A stretch of DNA of 64,000 nt from Pilaira anomala (lineage: Eukaryota > Mucoromycota > Mucoromycetes > Mucorales > Mucoraceae): positions 1,060,001 to 1,124,000 of the forward strand of contig JAIXMQ010000001.1 in the NCBI GenBank assembly GCA_025716855.1. Direction: 5' to 3'. The notes beneath the pieces were generated by a model that saw nothing but the letters and a program-made list of their open reading frames with translations, was not told where the DNA came from and searched no databases. The stretch's first letter is position 1. Each line of letters begins with the position of its first letter. Both the position numbers and the translations under genes were made by a program. Positions 1 through 11,928 of the stretch are shown here, in pieces.

Positions 1-351
1 CTTTCGTTTCAAGTTCGGCCTTCTGCGCTAAACACACTTCCATTTTTTCTGTAAAAAAAAAAAAAAAAAAAAAAAAAGCATTACGTGTTAGTTTTATTGT
101 ACATGACATATAAAAAAAATAATATTAAATCTCTTACCCGCAGAAGGCCAGCCCAACATTCTTAAAACAAAGGTTTGAACCCTTTTCTTAAGACAAGCCT
201 TGCAGTTGTGCAAGGCTTTTTTAAGACAACAATCAAGTTCAAAGTCATAGCAAACGAGTGCTAAGAAATAGGCTTGTAACAAAAAGAACAAAATAGGTTC
301 TTTTTCGGCGTTGTTGTAGTAAAGTAATGGAACTTTTATTAGTTCGTTCAT
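1..351 (-). CDS. Acidic coiled-coil protein, partial copy (runs off left edge)
   Basis: Exon 1 is 351-138, an intron follows at 137-49 (GTAAG donor, T-rich CAG acceptor), and exon 2 begins at 48 and leaves the window. Exon 1 encodes the same 71 residues as the copy at 17586-18222, beginning MNELIKVPLLYYNN with a Cys/Lys-rich segment. The differences I see lie in the intron. The function is not recognised. The copy could be complete beyond the window. Confidence 0.6.
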
Positions 352-736
352 TTTAGTGATATACAGTAAAGAAAAAAGAAAAAGAAGACATAAAAAAGAA
401 ATTTTTTACTTGTTTATATATTTGACAGTGTACATATGATGTCAAGAGCATGTGAATGGGGGGTTTTTTTTTGCATAGGTTTTCCCACCTAGTTACGCCC
501 AATTTTTTTACACTAGAAAAAAATTTCAGTCTGGAGTATAAACATTGAACTTTATTAAAGTTGGTCCTACGCTTCTTTATCATCTTTTTATATGTATATA
601 TATATATATATATATTTATAACATAGCAATTATTAATAAATAAAACTATAAATCAATTAAAATTATCTACATATACAGTTTAGATATCTGAAATTATAGG
701 CTTTTGTCAAAAAAAAAGAAAGAAATTTACGAGTTG

Positions 737-771
<35 letters not shown>

Positions 772-1165
772 CTATTTACATGCTATACTAATGATATCTT
801 TTATTTTTTTGGGGTTCGGCAAGTGTTTCGAACTAAATGAGAGCATATGACTCCAGAGGAGATGGATCATTATAAATTACATAATTATGTTTATTTTAAA
901 AAAAAATCAAACACTCATTCTCTTAAATATGTTATTTCTTGTCTGTGTTATCCCGAGTATAGCATAACACACTTGCCTTAACAGAGACTCTGTCTTCTCC
1001 CAATAGCTATAAACTTTTATTATTATTTTACTTTGATTTTTACACCATTCGAAAGAGCGTAAAAGTTTACCTTCGGCATTGTTAAAAAGCTAAGTTTTAA
1101 AATCTTTGGAATGTAAAGATATATCTATTCTGCATATGTTGTGGCAGAAAGGCGAAAAAAAAAAG

Positions 1166-1243
1166 TTAATCATTTTGTTGAAATATAAATGGTAAGTGAT
1201 CGACATAACATGACAGACTTTTTCCTAAAACTGGTGGTTCTAT
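1166..1243 (-). pseudogene. C-terminal remnant of a small duplicated gene
   Basis: On the minus strand, 25 codons ending in TAA at 1166-1168 match the C-terminus of the reading frame at 16543-16764: the block EPP(V/I)LGK.LS.YVDHLPFI is shared. Upstream of the shared block the two copies diverge, so this one has probably lost its 5' part. The frame is kept despite nucleotide differences, which suggests the parent was a real coding gene. Function unknown. Confidence 0.4.
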
Positions 1244-2335
1244 TCAACGTTTTTTATTTTACAGTGGATTTTATGCAAATTTATTTAAAACAAGCAACCT
1301 TGTTGTTTAGGTTGCACTAGTATTTTGGTAAGTCATATAGTTTATTTCTCGAAGAAATTGAATATTTGAATAGAATAGGCTTCATCTGTTCTATTGGACA
1401 TGATGACATGAGTTACACCAAAATTAGATGTTTATTGATGAAGTTTCTTCCCTGGTATTTTAACACCTTCATACATCAAATAGCGCTCAGTCCTATATTT
1501 AAATAATTACAAGATCTGGTTTGCAACAAAATGACATTCTCTGTTGGCTTTGTGAACTAGTTATTGGTATCAAGTGTATACCAATACGTCGGAAAACCCT
1601 CCTTAACTAGATCATGAAATTCCCCCCTCTCTTCTTTATCATGTTAAACATATGATTGTTCCCTGTTTCCTTTTTTTTTTTTTTTTAACTCCCAGCCCTT
1701 AACAAATATACATCTACATTTTTTTTTTCATGGTTTTTAATTTTTTATTTGATTCATCGTTAATTGACGTGTTGAGAATAGAATTAATAACACATAGAAA
1801 GTAACTACACACATCTTCACAAAAAGTTCGAAATTTTTTTTTTTTTATGTTGTGTGCACGAGATTTGCTTTTAGTGAATAATAAATCCTAATCTGTGAAA
1901 AATACGAAATCTCGATTCGGTATAGCCTCAATTAAAGTATTTGTTCTTTTTATTATATCAATTTTTTGAAACGAGAAAAAGTGCAAAAAAATCAAGTGAG
2001 AAGTCTGTTATTAAAGCTGCTAGAGATAAACGGGAAAGCCAAGTGTGTTAATCAGAATGAAATGGGGACATCGTCAGTACCAAAACACACTTTAAGTGAA
2101 CTAAATTTATCAGATGTCGGCCCCTCTAAAGATAAGAATAAAGAGACTGATGAATTCGAAGCATTCGATCAATTTGATAAGTTTGATGGATTTGATGAAT
2201 TTAATGAATTTAATGGATTTAATGAAATCGTTGGATTTAATAAATCTGATACCCAAGAAAAAAGTTGGTCACTTATGCTACCTGATAGTATATTTGATCC
2301 TGTATCACCACTTCTGTAGACTTTTATAGGTACAG
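1244..2335. other. A/T-rich spacer with one doubtful reading frame
   Basis: No recognisable gene. At 1966-2319 (+) an open frame lacks a good ATG at its head (an internal ATG lies near 2059) and encodes a run of FD/FN-rich repeats (segments such as FDEFNEFNGFNE) ending just before the LTR. It could be a fragment of a repetitive protein or chance reading through simple sequence. Confidence 0.4.
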
Positions 2336-2769
2336 CGCCACTGAGGTGTTCGAGCTATTAATGAGATATAACAAACGAAAATAATATTCAATAAACAATA
2401 TATAGCAAAGGTTAAATAATCAGACTGAGCAAATATAAATTAAATGATACAAAAAAAAAGCATCTTAGTATATATAGTAAAATAGTAATTAAAGAGGCGT
2501 TGCATGAATAGTGAAACCCGACCTTCAGTTGCCTACGCTGCTTGTCATGGGTAAACTAGTTCCTGAAGATTAACCAAGTTAATGTAACTGGTTGCTATAC
2601 CTGATAATTAATATAAAAGGAGATTTATGTCAATAAATACGATGACGTGATTTATATAAAAGAACTAATTAAGTAATCACAGTATATAAACTTGTTGTAT
2701 AGAAAAATAGTGAAGGAAGTTGAGAGCATATGACAGTTATATGAGAGTATAATGTGCTCATTCACAATA
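2336..2769 (+). repeat. Old LTR, copy 1
   Basis: About 430 bp that align along their whole length with 31656-32082. Shared blocks include a CGAGCT segment near the 5' end, the tract with GTGAAAC, and the end ATAATGTGCTC(A/G)TTCACAA. The similarity, the length and the TG...CA-like ends of the other copy fit a long terminal repeat. No target-site duplication is visible and the copies differ at many sites, so this is an old insertion. No reverse transcriptase is adjacent. Confidence 0.5.
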
Positions 2770-3384
2770 ACCACCTATTACTTATGATTCTCCAATGGCC
2801 CATAGCTCTTCATATGCTCATAATTCACCAATAGCTCATAGTTTACCAGCGGCTCATAGTGTACCAATTACTCATAATTTACCCATGGCCATCGATTTGG
2901 TAGAACATGCATTCTGCGTTGATTTGAAACAGCATCATGTCCGTCCTCCCATTTCTAAACTTACTGATTTAACTATATCCACGTAATCTGCTGATATTAA
3001 TCATAAAAATATGGGAAATAGATTCAGCATTGGTAAGAGAAACATCATTTTCAATTTAAAAATAACATATTTACATGTTATAGCGGCAACATATCGTTGT
3101 TGGTGCAACAAACACCTCAAAATCGAGAAAAAAAAAATTGACTTAAAAAAAGAAAATGCATAATACAACTTTGTGTAGTCGATAAACGACGGCCCCTCTT
3201 TTTATATGGATTTGCTGAAAAAGAAAAAGAGCTTGGTAAAGCACCTTCTTTATTTGTAATAAAATAAAAAATGCGGTTATTTAAATAAAAGCAAAAGGGA
3301 AACAAAAGAAAAAAAAAAAAAAAAAAAAAAAAGACGCTCAGCATAATTCTTTTTCTTTTTTCATTTAACAAAAAAAGTTAATTC
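2770..3384. other. Spacer with degenerate CATAGCTC-type repeats
   Basis: At 2795-2986 (+) a short open frame encodes a repetitive His/Ser/Ala/Pro peptide built from a degenerate 'cca...gctcata' unit of about 24 bases. It lies directly after the LTR and may be a remnant of retrotransposon internal DNA. The rest is A/T-rich with an A-tract at 3308-3332. The last 100 bases are the likely promoter of the VAC1-like gene. Confidence 0.4.
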
Positions 3385-3913
3385 ATGATGACCACAGGCC
3401 ATCAACTGAATGGATATAACTACCAAGACTATGTACCAACCGAAGGAATAAGTTGTCCTATTTGTGAAGTAAACTGTGGTACCTTACAAAACCTAAACAG
3501 AGTAAGTAACTGTTTAAAATAGTAAGAAAGAAGGGATGGCGGTTTTTAACATATATATATAAAAAAAAAAAGCATCTGGATGTAGACCATAACGAAGAGG
3601 ATTCAAAAGGTGCTTTATTATCATGGCTTCGTAACGCACAAAAGAAAGTTTCAACTACATTAAATACTCAAAGAACAACAGGCACGGGTCCCAATAAATG
3701 GTCTGAACCTTTGAATTTTCAAAACCTAAGTCTCGGGAATACCAATCCCACTTTTTTTGTATCCGATACGGATAAACAACAATCAGACTTTGTCACACGC
3801 GACCATTGGCAACGTGAGACCGGGAATGATAAATGTAATTTACCTGGTTGTAATAAAGTCGTAGGTAAATCCGGTGCAGGAAAGCAGCACTGTCGAAAGT
3901 GAGTTTTATATAT

Positions 3914-3944
<31 letters not shown>

Positions 3945-5470
3945 ATATACCAAATATACTAAAACTCATAACAACAAAAAAAAGGTGTGGCAAGTTATTT
4001 TGTGATGCTCATACACAATACGAAATCAAATTAAATAGACAAGCAAAACATGATCCAGATCACGGTATTTGGTGTAAAGTATGTATGCAATGTTATGTCG
4101 CAAGAGATGGTTACAACGATACTCAGGGTGCAAAGCGTAGTAAAACAGATCTCTTTTTAAAACAAAGAGCAAAAACAATCGATCGTGTTTATTTAGAAAG
4201 TAATCGATTAGAAAAGAGATTAGAAAAATTAGCTAAAATACATCAATCCGCTGATGGAAAACACGATCCTTCTTCTCATCAATTAGCTGGTTCTCCATCC
4301 ACTGCTTCCATGCATAGTTTTACTTTAGAAAGAGCTGATTCAATTTCTTCTAGAGATAGTTTAGGAAGTATGTTGTCCCCAAAATCTTCCTTTGTTTCCA
4401 ATAATAATAGTATACTTAGTATGAAGTTAAAGTACAGAGGTAAAAAAAAAAAAAAAAAAAAAAAAATGTCTTTTTTTTATATATGATCAGGATTTTTGAT
4501 ATTAATTATCTTTATATTTGTTAGATGGGGAACAATCAGTTACAAAGTGGGAAGATGATCGGTCTGTAAAGTCATGCCCTTTTTGCCAGTAAATATATAC
4601 ATTTTATAACTGATTTGCATGATGTTTAATTGCTTTTTTTTTTATATATATAGAAATTCATTTACTTTAATTAACCGTAAACATCATTGTCGTCTATGCG
4701 GAAGAGTCGTATGTGGTAATATACGATGTTCTAAAATGATTCCACTATTTACAGACATGTCCTCAGGTAAATCCCCGCTGCCACTTTAAACAACACACAT
4801 AAAAACCTAAAAAAAAAAAAAAAAAAAAAGACTAAACATATTTTATATAGATACATTTGATGACGAACCAGTAGGAGACACACGAGCATGCCGAGACTGT
4901 CAACGGTCAGTATTCCGTCGTAAACTACGTAACGAAGAAGCATCCAAACCATTACCCATCATCCAACTCTATAACCAACTCTCTATCACCCGCAACAACA
5001 TTGAACGTCTATTACCTAAATTCCATGAAACCATCCTCTTACTCGAACGAGACTCGATGCCAGATAACTTTATTCGTGCTGCCAACATTCGAAAATCTCT
5101 ACTAGATAATTTCACTCTCTACGATACTTTAGCTAAATCCATTAAATCTTTACCCGTGAGTTCGCCATGCATGAAACGATTGCAATCCAATATTTGTCAT
5201 GCGGCCAATATCTATTTACAACAAAATATGCTACCCTTACAAATGCTGCCTAGGATATTGAAATCTTCTGAAAAGAAACAATCAAATAAAAAAGGCAATC
5301 AACAGTTAGAAAGTCAGTTACAGGCTTATTTGGAACAGTATAGTCTAGTAGAAGGCTTTATAAAGGATGCAAATGCTGATAGAAAGTATGATGATGTAAA
5401 GACTCTCAAGATGAGTTTAGATGATTTACGTGATGAAATATCAAGGTTAAGGTCCCTTTTATCTCAATAA
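3385..5470 (+). CDS. VAC1/PEP7-like double-FYVE protein (rabenosyn-5 family)
   Basis: Six exons: 3385-3501, 3573-3898, 3985-4439, 4525-4588, 4654-4766, 4851-5470; 564 residues. An N-terminal C2H2 finger (C24, C27, H40, H45) is followed by two FYVE-type zinc fingers. The first has CNLPGCNKVV and KQHCRKCGKLFC (about residues 129-160). The second has CPFCQ and the classic basic motif RKHHCRLCGRVVCG (about 316-341). A helical Rab-binding-like tail follows. This order matches fungal Vac1/Pep7, a PI3P-binding Rab5 effector that tethers Golgi-derived vesicles at the late endosome. All exon phases close. Several introns carry A-runs of 18 or more. Confidence 0.88.
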
Positions 5471-5661
5471 ACTCCGTCTCTCTCTCTCTCTCTCTCTTTT
5501 TTTTAACAAGTAAATTTTTTTTTTTTTTTCGAAAGGTTGTTGTTGTATATATACCTTTTTATATATATATATATATAAAATGTCTTTACAAAACAAGGTT
5601 TGAATAAAATAAACAACAGAAAGAGAATGACAGCTCATGACATTAACACTTTGTCAATTAG

Positions 5662-5993
5662 ATGCCCATCGATTGGGACATTGATATCCTTGATTACTGG
5701 CAAACGTCTTTATCAAGTTACAAAGTAAAGCTATAACGAAACACTCATAACATATACGTACCTAACAGTATAGTCTAATAGAAACATCACGCACAAGAAA
5801 TAGAAACAGTAACATCAGATAAAGTCAGTAAAGATATTTTAGATACTTTACCAATAAAGGAGGAAAAAGAAGAGATTGAAACAGAACCAGTAGTCAAGAT
5901 ACCAGCAAAGAGAAAAGATGTGACGGATGATGCCCAGGTGGGAAATTGGTCAGTTGTTGTTGAACAAGAGGAGGAAGGGAAGGAGGAAGAGGA

Positions 5994-6035
<42 letters not shown>

Positions 6036-6398
6036 GGAGGAGGAGGAGGAGGAGGAGGAGGAAGAGGAGGAGCAACAACAACAACAACAAGAAGAGGAGG
6101 AGTATGAAGAAGAGGAAATAGAGGAGGAAAAGGGAGAAGAGCCTACAATTAAAAAAGCGAGATATGATTCACCTCCACCACAACCACAACCACAAGCAGT
6201 GCCACATCCACCTCCACCTCCACCACCTCAACCTCCACAGCAACAAGATGAGGCATTATCCAACTTGATGATGGCTTGGTATTATGCTGGATACTATACT
6301 GGATTATATCAAGTAAGCAAACAAACACATCTCTCTCTCTCTCTTTCGAACATGATTAACTTTTTTTTTATTATTATTAGGCTAATCAAACACAATAA
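5662..6398 (+). CDS. SMN-like protein (survival motor neuron), Tudor-less with a poly-Glu tract
   Basis: Three exons: 5662-5724, 5782-6312, 6381-6398; 203 residues. The N-terminus (MPIDWDIDILDYWQTSLSSY, then KKHHAQ) resembles the Gemin2-binding helix of SMN. The C-terminus LMMAWYYAGYYTGLYQ is a clear YG box, the SMN oligomerisation helix. Between them I see no Tudor domain, as in fission-yeast Smn1, but a run of dozens of Glu residues (about 5965-6130), a short Gln run and a Pro-rich stretch like that of animal SMN. Expected role: scaffold for Sm-ring assembly on spliceosomal snRNAs. The ATG at 5627 is rejected because it reads into a stop. The last exon is only five codons plus stop. Confidence 0.8.
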
Positions 6399-6402
6399 AA
6401 AG

Positions 6403-6434
<32 letters not shown>

Positions 6435-6560
6435 GATTTTGTATTGTAAATAGTTTTATATAAGTGCGAAAAATAAAAAAAAAAATTGTTTTGTCTCTCT
6501 TTTTTATTTTCTCTCTCTCTCTCTCTCTCTTTTCTGAATAAATAAATAAATAAATAAAAG

Positions 6561-7184
6561 ATGGATAACAACAATACAAACACCAATATACTTTGTACAG
6601 CAGGGTGTGGGTTCTTTGGTAATCCTTCTTTTAACAACATGTGTTCTAGGTGTTACAAATCAAAAGAAACCATTAGTAAAGATGATACCACCGTCATACC
6701 CGCTATTGAAAAAAGTCGAAAACACCTCAGAAGTCCTTCTCCAGAGAACGCTAGAACAAATAGTGCTCCTGCTTCTTCAATAGCTTCTCCTTCAAATACA
6801 AATGAAGAAAAACCTGTTCAAACAAATAAAGGAAGATGCTTTAAATGTAGAGTGAAGGTATTTGTGCTTCCCAAAAAAAAAAAAAAAAAAAAAAATTATT
6901 TATTTACTTTTTGTATGTTATAGGTTCCTTTGGCTAAACAGGCAGCAAATAAATGTAGATGTGGGTATGTCTTTTGTGATACACATCGGTATCCAGATAG
7001 ACATGACTGTGATATCGATTATGCAAAATTGGACAGAGGTATTACTACTTGTAATCAATTACCTTTATAGATGTATATATACTCATTCGTTTTATTCTTT
7101 TTAGAAATATTGGCAAAAAATAATCCTAAACTTCATGAACGTCCTAGAGGTGGAAGATCATTTCAACGTATTGACAGTCTATAA
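6561..7184 (+). CDS. A20/AN1 zinc-finger stress-associated protein
   Basis: Exons 6561-6857, 6924-7038, 7105-7184; 163 residues. An N-terminal A20 finger (ILCTAGCGFFGNPSFNNMCS then RCYK) is followed by a Ser/Pro linker and a C-terminal AN1 finger (RCFKCRVKVPL, then CRCGYVFCDTHRYPDRHDC). The short A20-linker-AN1 layout is that of ZFAND5/6 (AWP1) and plant SAP proteins, which bind ubiquitin and act in stress responses and proteasomal turnover. The AN1 finger is split by the first intron, so both junctions are needed to restore it. It lies 162 bp downstream of the SMN-like gene on the same strand. Confidence 0.88.
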
Positions 7185-7497
7185 TGAATAAATAACACCT
7201 TCGTCATCTCTCTTTTTTTTTTTTTAACTTTTTACTATGTGTATATAGTGCGTAATTGTTATATACATATCACATGGCTTTATTTTGTGTAAGGGGATAC
7301 TACACACAATCACGTACAAAAAAAAAAAAAAAAAATTTTTTTTTTCATTCATGCGTCAAAGGGTCTCAGTATGAATGAAACTCTCATCAAATAAAAGCAG
7401 GGTTTTTAAGATGGTTAATAATAATTATAAAAATGGTATATATCGTTTTTAATTTTTTATGTGTAGAAATTTATGCATGAAAAAAATAAAATAAAAA
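7185..7497. other. Convergent intergenic region
   Basis: Downstream flanks of the A20/AN1 gene and the bHLH gene. It holds T/A runs (7209-7222, 7318-7345) and AATAAA-like signals. No gene seen. Confidence 0.5.
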
Positions 7498-8717
7498 TCA
7501 CCTTGGCGCTCTTTCTCTTTTAATCAATTCAATTTCTCTTCTTAAACCAGAAACTTGAGACTCCAAATCATAATCTCTACGCTTTAACAACGAAATATAT
7601 TCTACAGCTATTATTTTATATAACATGTGAGGAGATGGAATCATCATGTATAATCATAAGTCATGTATTTTACCTTTACTAAGTATCTCCCATTTACTGG
7701 TCTTCATATTCTTTTCAACAGGCAAAGAATCTCGTAACTCATCAAACAATTCCTTCATTTCCTTTCTTCGTTTACGTTCTGCTAATTTATGACTCACGCG
7801 TAATTCCGGTGATCGAGAGTATGGGCTTTCTTTACGATGATCTTCTAAATCGCTACTACCGCTCACAACAGATCCACGCCGAGATTTCACAACACATGAC
7901 GCTGGCATAGATGCTCTTCGAACTAATAATTGATTCATAGAGGGTATCGATTGTCTACGATGATTATTATGCATCATCATCTCCTGATGTCCTACCACGT
8001 TACTTGGTGGACTAGGAGGTGCAGAATAAGTTCCAAAATTGGGTGATTCTTGAATGGTTGCAGGAAAATGAAATCCTTTATAATATATATATATATATAT
8101 TAGATATATACAATCATTTATGTTATATATATATATATATATATATATTATGCATTTTTACCTCGGTATTTAATGTGGTTACGTGAATGATCAACTGTTG
8201 CAGTCACTGCAATTGAATGCCTACGTTGATATGGGTCGTACAAAGGATGTGAACTCATAGGAGGTGGTGCTTGATAATCATCGTAGTTTCGTTTTGAGGG
8301 AAATGTAAAAGGAGGAGAGGATCGAGAAGGAAATTCTTCGGTTGAAATGACTCTTTGATTGATTGTTGAATTCGGTAAAGGTAAATTACTCATATCTGTA
8401 ATAGAAACTCGTCGTTGTGTATAATCCAAAGGTGAAAGTGTTTTGTTATGAACTGACATGTCTGACATTCGATGTCGAACAAAGTCCTCTTGTTGTATAG
8501 AAGGAAGGTCTTTTTATATATATATGTATAAAAGTTTAAAAACAAGGAGGAAAAAAACAAAACAAAAAGGCTTTTCTTTTTTTTTTTTTTTTTTACCTTG
8601 ATGAGTTCCTTTGTATGGTTCATCAACTACCATCTTGTCTTGTATAGAACTTCTTAATAATTCTCTTGCGGGAGGTAAAATAAATCCTGTTGCATTATCA
8701 GGTCGCACTGTATCCAT
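7498..8717 (-). CDS. bHLH transcription factor
   Basis: Four exons on the minus strand: 8717-8597, 8509-8162, 8075-7674, 7607-7498; 326 residues. The C-terminal quarter is a bHLH: basic region VSHKLAERKRRKEM with the H-E-R pattern expected to read CANNTG E-boxes (class B, CACGTG), helix 1 KELFDELRDSLP, a loop, helix 2 SKWEILSKAVEYISLLKRR, then a short leucine-zipper-like tail (LESQVSGLRREIELIK). The N-terminal 250 residues are low-complexity (Ser, Pro, Gln, Met-His repeats). The last intron splits helix 2. Targets cannot be inferred; the nearest relatives are probably the Myc/USF-like bHLH proteins of Mucoromycota. Confidence 0.85.
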
Positions 8718-9161
8718 TGAAATAATAAAAATATAAATAAAAAAAGAAAAGAGAAAAAAAAAAAAAAAAAAAAGGTACGGATTTAATCATGGTAAAAGGG
8801 AAAACTGGGACAGTCACGAAGAAGAGAGAAGTTGCTCCTTTTCCCTCACATGCCTTTTTTTCTTTAAAAAGTATACCCCCTCCACCCCCTTTATCAATGG
8901 TCTTACAAACAAAATTCATTTAAAAATTAAACATGGCTCGCTTGAATAAAACTTTCTCTCTCTCTCTCTCTCCTTTATGCCTGTGAGTTTGCTCTTCTAA
9001 AGTTAAGAAAGAAATCAGATGATCTTTTTATATGTATACGGTCCATATATAAATCACTTTTTGAGCTGCAGCAGCATCAGTATAATTTTTTAGGAGAGAG
9101 ACAAGCAAGCATTGACATTTATATGTAAAAAAAAAAAAAAAAGCAATTTTTTATTTTTTTT
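8718..9161. other. Intergenic region upstream of the bHLH gene
   Basis: Contains A-runs at 8756-8774 and 9126-9142, and a CT microsatellite at 8954-8972. This is the bHLH promoter side and the 3' flank of the peptidase gene. No gene seen. Confidence 0.4.
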
Positions 9162-11768
9162 TTACCAAAGTTCACATTTATGAACTGGATTCATTGGAGC
9201 ACCCGAAGCACACTGAAAGACTTTTGCAAAAGTATTCGAGTTCTGTACAGCCCCATTCACACGCCATTTAGCAGGAGAATGTTCATCGGTCAATACACTC
9301 TTTTTAGCTTGAGCAGGCGTAGCTTTATTACACCAAATACGACCAAAATTAACAAAGAATAATTGTTCAGGAGACAAGTTATCCAAACCAGGTAAACGAA
9401 CGTTATTATAGACTTGACTCTCCTTATCACTTTCATATCTTTCTTTCCAAGCCAAATACGCTTCACCTAATCCACCATTATCAGCCAAGTTTTCTCCCAA
9501 CGTGTATTTACCATTCACATGAATTGGGTTTCCTTTTTCATCAATCAATGTAAAGTTATTGTATTGTTGTACAAAACAATCCGCTTTCTTGTCGAATTGA
9601 ACTGAGGTTTCATTTGTCCACCATTGAACTAATTTACCTTCTGCATCAAAGTGTCTTCCTTGATTATCAAACCCATGCTGTTTGTTATAGATAGAATAGA
9701 GTTAAAAAAAAAAAAAAGGGGGAAGAAAAAAATAAAATTTAACTTACAGTAAGTTCATGTCCCACAACAACACCAATACCACCATAATTCAAGTAATCAG
9801 GATAATTATTTCCAAAGAAAGGATTTTGTAAAATACCAGCAGGGAACACAATCTCATTAAATGATGGATTATAATACGCATTGACTTCTTGAGGGTTCAT
9901 TAACCACTTGGATCGATCAGGTTCTTTACCTAATTGACGCCAATCTTGTAACACACCAAACTGACGAGAATTTGCGTAATTCTCAAAATAATCATCTGGA
10001 CTCATATTTAATTCACCATAATAAGCAGATAATGAAACAGGAGACATTAAATTAGGTGTTGTATCTGGATATCCTACTTTACGTATCAATTCATCTACTT
10101 TCTTTACTGCCTTTTCACGAGTCACTTCATCTAACCATTCTAAATCTGGTAACCGATCTAAAAACACGCGTTTAATCGAATTCACAAATTCATCCGCTCG
10201 TTTCTTTGCATCACCACCAAACTTTTCAATCACATAGTAACGACCTGCCAAGAACCCTAATGATCCATTCACTTCATCAAGACATGTATCCCATCTTGGT
10301 TTCATACTTTTAGGATCTGTACCAGTTAACTTGGCATTCAATCGATGAATCGGTTTACGTAAATCTTCTGAAAGTGCGCCTGCATAAGCCATAATCATTC
10401 GCCAATTGAAATAAGCTTCTAACGTACGTTCACTCTCCTTTTCTAATAATTCACTAGAAACACGACGAAGATATTCAGGTGAAGTAACCACAATTCGACC
10501 TGGATGAGGCGCGTTCGCTGGTGATAAATGGTTTACATACATTCCCCAATCGATGGTGGGGGCCAATTTAGAGACTTCGGAAAGTGACATGGGGTTATAA
10601 GTCACTTCTGGATCTTGATAGTATTCAGGTAAATGACTCATCTCTGCCAACTTCTTTTCAAAATCAACAATCAAACGAGCCGTAGTATTTGCACTGTACT
10701 TATTCCAACCATCTGTCTTTGAAAATACCAAATCAAGTGTATCACGAATCGCTTCAAATAAACTATCCGTTGTTTCTTGTTGTGTATAGTAAATTTTAGA
10801 AGGTAAAGAAAGACCCGATTGATAGAGTTGTAATGAGTTTACAGTAGGATCCTTTGGATCGGCATCCACAATGATTTCAAATAATGTACCAATATCACGT
10901 TTAGCCAAGAACACAAGGGACTTGGTGATGTCGTTTTTAGGTAATTGTTTGAATAGGGGTAAAATAGGCTCTGTACCACGTTCATCAATCCGGTTTTGAT
11001 TCATACAGGAATCAAACAAGTCTTTTACTTTTTCAAAATTTTGTTTATCTATCACCTTTTCTGGGTCGGGTAATTGACTCACGGATGCATGATGTGTACG
11101 GTCATAAAAGTCTTCAAATGTACCAGATAAAATTGATCTTACACTATCTTTGTTTTGATCGCGTAAGATCACAAATGAATTGATAGAGGATTTACCGTCA
11201 GGAATCTCATGGTGTTTTTCCCAGTTGTTACCTAACATGTATGTCATGTGAGTCATCTTTTTATTATTATTATTATTATTAATTAACTTACATGTATATT
11301 GATAGAAATCTTCACAAGGATCAAGCGTCATATCAATATCCTATTTATTGTTAATCTTTGTGTTTACGTTTGTTTCTTTATATATATATATATATATATT
11401 TACCTGTAAGATTTGTGCGGCTGTCAATACACATTCTGGTGTTAAACAGATAGGCTATTAATTAATGTTGTTAAAAAAAAAAAATTCACACACTACTACT
11501 AAAAAAAAAAAAATAAGAAAATACTTACAGAGGTTTGGTTATCAGGTATTTCAGGTATAGTAGCAGGTGGTTTTTCATCATAGACACGTCTTGTATAAAG
11601 ACCTGCAAGAACACATAAAACGATAAAAAATGTCGTGGCTAAACCAAACAAGACTTTTTCCAAAAGCGTAAACTTTCCGTCTTGTAAACGATTGGGACGA
11701 GACGAAGTAGAACTTAGTTGGTCATTATCGTCTTCGTCTCTTAATAGAGGTTCTCTTTCTGTACTCAT
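9162..11768 (-). CDS. M13-family (neprilysin-like) zinc metallopeptidase, type II membrane protein
   Basis: Five exons (minus): 11768-11529, 11454-11404, 11340-11292, 11231-9748, 9677-9162; 779 residues. A short Ser/Asp-rich cytoplasmic head is followed by one membrane span (about residues 40-60, VLFGLATTFFIVLCVLAGLY), then the M13 ectodomain: CLTPECV, DPCEDFYQYTC, PQEVNAYYNP and FPAGILQ. The zinc motif HELTH is rebuilt only across the last intron (HELT|H, about 605-609), with the third ligand in GENLADNGG (E670) and the family C-terminus CELW. It should cleave peptides outside the cell or in the vesicle lumen. The intron at 11291-11232 is 60 nt with no in-frame stop, so unspliced RNA would insert 20 residues. 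Confidence 0.92.
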
Positions 11769-11928
11769 TTAGTTTAGAAAGTGAACCTTTTTTTTTTTTT
11801 TAAACTTGTGTTACTGGTTTTATAAAAAGAAAAAAGAAGAAAAAAAGATAAAGAGACAAAAAAAAAAAAAGGAGTACGTGCTTTAAATATTCAAAAAAAA
11901 AAATGTATATTTAGTTATTTTTTTTTTT

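Larger units (their letters stand above)
1..1243. repeat. Left arm of a long inverted repeat
   Basis: This stretch is the reverse complement of 16681-17931, about 15.4 kb away. By eye, differences are few: homopolymer lengths and scattered substitutions, with somewhat more divergence beyond about 1180. The arm holds a partial copy of the acidic-protein gene, the tail of a second small gene, and A/T-rich spacer. It starts before the window, so its full length is unknown. The DNA between the arms carries ordinary housekeeping genes, so this looks like an inverted segmental duplication and not a transposon's terminal repeats. Confidence 0.9.

Noticed and set aside
5627..5724. Earlier ATG at 5627 for the SMN-like gene
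   Set aside because: That frame meets a stop at the splice donor; the ATG at 5662 gives the conserved helix and correct phase.
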